Shown here in pieces: positions 61,709 through 64,000 of a DNA stretch of 64,000 bases. Numbering within the stretch: the stretch's first letter is position 1; every line of letters starts with the position of its first letter. Location: contig NC_043990.1 in NCBI RefSeq assembly GCF_902150065.1, positions 23,318,199 to 23,382,198 of the forward strand. The letters are read 5' to 3'. Source of the stretch: Myripristis murdjan. Its lineage: Eukaryota > Chordata > Actinopteri > Holocentriformes > Holocentridae. The position numbers were made by a program, and so were the translations under genes. Below the pieces are notes generated by a model. That model made no database searches, was not told where the DNA came from, and saw only the letters and a list, made by a program, of their open reading frames with translations.

Positions 61709-63638
61709 TTAAGTCTGGATGGCCAGGAACTCCTCTGGGATCTTAGGGTTAGCAGCCTGTCTGACCCTGGCCAGCCTCAGATCCCCCAGACGCCTCTCCA
61801 GACCACGTTTCCCTGTCAGGAGGAGGACAGCAGGAAAGAGAGGGACTTCAGACTAGTTTTTACCTTGCTGGTGAACTGCATTATTCTAAATTAGCCGACC
61901 TGTATACGTGTGTTAACTTTTATATAACAGCTGTAAAACTGCAACTGAGATGAGGTGGGCAGTGACCATGACTTACCAAAAACATGTAACTATACTTAAG
62001 GTCACATTGGGGCTTATAAAAAGATAGATTATAGAGAGATTATAAAAATTTAACTGTAGCTAGTGTCATTTGGTTGGGTGTTCCTTTCACAAAGTCCACA
62101 TTCAAAGGGACTGGCCCATGTTGTAATACAACTGATGTGTTCATTTTGTTTTGATGGATTTTTAAATGGAAAAATGTGACAACAATGCTGTGATAAGAGT
62201 TTCCACGGGACACCTGTGTGTGTGTATGTGTGTGTGTGTGTGTATGTCAGGTACATACTTTTGTGCAGGCACGGGAGCAGGGCCCTGTAGAGAGGACGGT
62301 GGCGTGACAGCACCAGCAGAAAAGAAAGACAGAAGAGCAGCTCCACTGCTTCATACTGGAGGACGCCTGTCTGGGCCTTACTACCTATAATCATACCTGG
62401 AAGAATGACAGAGAGGTGTAATGTTATGGGCAGAAAAAAAGAGAACAATGAAGAGAAAGCTGTTTTCAAATTGTAATTTTCCATGATTGGTTGTGTTGTG
62501 TGTGTATGCATCTTGCCTTTGTTGCTCAGTCTGATGAGGTAATTGGTGTACTCAGCCATGTCCCAGATCATCTGCAGGAAATAGACCGGGTTCTTGGCAA
62601 CAGTCTGACCAAAGGGTAAACTCTGGGCACACACATGAAACCTAAAGAGAAAAAAAGAACAACAAAAACAAAAACCCCTGCCCACTCAGACACATAAACT
62701 CTGAGGTGCCAGGTGCTGTGGTGAGTTTTCAGCCCAGAGCAGATTGGTGGTTGCCATCCACACACAGTCTGTTTGAATAGCAGCATTATCTCCACAGACC
62801 CATTTATTAAGCCAAAACTACTGAGCATATGTCAGAGCGGAAGGACATACAGTCTAAAGTCCCTGGCCTGTGTTTACCGCCATCTTTCAACTCAATTCAC
62901 AATGTTCAATCAATTCTTTAACCTCAGCATGAAATAAAACACCTGCATTCACACTAGTACCTGCACTACGGCACAGAATTATGTATTGAAAATGCCCAAT
63001 TACCTCAATTTTAGGGAAAAAAATAGCCGCAAGAGGCGATAACAGGGTCAGTGCTGGAAAACTGAAGACTTTGGCATGAAGACATGTACCGGCAAACTTA
63101 TTTGTCATAACCAGAGGAATCATTGGACATGACACGTCCAAAAGTAAATTACATTCGTTGATTTTTTCCTGAAAGTTTCCGAATGTAGCTGTAGTGCCCC
63201 CTCCTGTAGCGTTCAGGAGATACGACATATTTTCTAATATAAACCCCGCCCACATCATTTGCGCAAACACTGAGGGCAAGTTATATCAAAAATCCAAAAG
63301 TTATTGGATAAAATATAGAGTTCACAGCTACAACGCCATCCTCCGGCCAATCTATATATTTTCTTGTCTGAATAGTGGGTGAGAAGGTTTAGGAACCGTA
63401 GCTGTAACAGTTTCTGAGTAACCCAGATATTCTTAGAGGGAAAAAAAGTGAATGGAAACAGTAGCGGGGAAAAAAACAATACCAGATACAATATAGACCC
63501 AGTGGCTTTGCTGCTTGGACCCCTAAAAAGAAATAAAAACAGGAGTCTAGTGTTGGCCATGGTGTTTAGTATTTACCTGTATGCATGAAGCAGAACCAGC
63601 TTGTAGATATTCCTGTAGACTGCTTCAACAGAATTGGT
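61709..63638 (-). CDS. tert: Telomerase reverse transcriptase, last four coding exons
   Basis: Minus strand, partial. Exons in transcription order: 63638-63577 (TNSVEAVYRNIYKLVLLHAY), 62641-62517 (FHVCAQSLPFGQTV, NPVYFLQMIWD), 62396-62259 (GSKAQTGVLQYEAVELLF, SRHRPLYRALLPCLHK) and 61812-61709 (KRGLERRLGDLRLARVRQAA, NPKIPEEFLAIQT then TAA). Together they give 142 residues, colinear with the human TERT C-terminal extension (thumb), which binds template-DNA duplex and supports processivity and repeat synthesis at telomeres. The phases join cleanly. The intron between 62517 and 62396 starts with GC (AAAG/GCAAGA), a known minor donor class; no GT alternative preserves the frame nearby. The catalytic domain lies right of the window. 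The tert-slc6a18 convergent order is as in human. Confidence 0.94.
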
Positions 63639-64000
63639 CTGAGAAGGGAAACACATACAATAAAAGATTGGTTTTCATGCAGTGTAAATGAGCTGATGTG
63701 TAAACCTGAAGTGACATGGACTGAAAAACAACAGGTAATAACTGAGTCCTCCGCTCTGTTGATGCATCACAGTCAAACACAATAAAGATTATGGAAAGAT
63801 ACACAAAAGGTCTGAGCTAACTAATCAATAACTGACATGTGATGTTTGACGCAGGCAATTTTAATCTGTCCTACTTTGTGTTTCATAGCCTCCTCCAAAT
63901 TCTGCCTCTGTAATTTAGAAACCAGCATGACCGTGTGGTGTTCATTGTTTGTCCATACATGTTAACAATTATGAGACCAAATGAGACCTCAAGTTAACTG
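63639..64000. other. tert intron at the window end
   Basis: AT-rich sequence upstream (minus sense) of the tert exon at 63638-63577. No further exon matching TERT was recognised up to position 64000. Confidence 0.5.

Overview
The window comes from a ray-finned (teleost) fish nuclear genome. Evidence: vertebrate multi-exon genes with short GT-AG introns, abundant (CA)n and (CT)n microsatellites, Tc1-like and hAT-like DNA transposons, and fish-type LINE fragments. The gene order matches the human SLC6A19(+)-SLC6A18(+)-TERT(-) neighbourhood, with fhod3 on the other side.

Layout: (1) 1-8.6 kb holds the first two coding exons of fhod3 on the minus strand (8431-8595 and 2558-2667) and two long introns; the rest of that gene lies left of the window. 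(2) 10.7-60.2 kb is a head-to-tail array of five SLC6 neutral amino acid transporter genes, all on the plus strand, all with 12 coding exons and identical exon phases: three SLC6A19 (B0AT1)-like genes (10704-19117, 637 aa; 21980-27624, 634 aa; 29451-37989, 619 aa), then two SLC6A18 (B0AT3/XT2)-like genes (38991-51022, 607 aa; 52027-60212, 614 aa). Assembled from splice sites, every one reads as a full-length open frame. (3) 61709-63638 holds the last four coding exons of tert on the minus strand, convergent with the last transporter.

The transporters are expected to work at the apical membrane of intestine and kidney, taking up neutral amino acids with Na+. The most notable observation is that the third gene, while fully open, has replaced two side chains that bind sodium at the Na1 site in this fold (TM6 Ser to Ala at residue 277, TM7 Asn to Thr at 309) together with two substrate-pocket residues (Ser279 to Gly, Phe282 to Trp). 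The other four genes keep all of these. That points to a paralogue with altered ion coupling and substrate range.

Other points: exon 2 of the two slc6a18-like genes differs at only 3 of 141 positions, suggesting gene conversion; intron 2 of the last gene carries an unexplained cluster of a 14-bp motif in both orientations; intron 3 of the fourth gene holds a Tc1 element whose transposase is broken by what looks like a single frameshift; and one tert intron uses a GC donor. No CRISPR, operon-like structure, tRNA or rRNA gene was seen.
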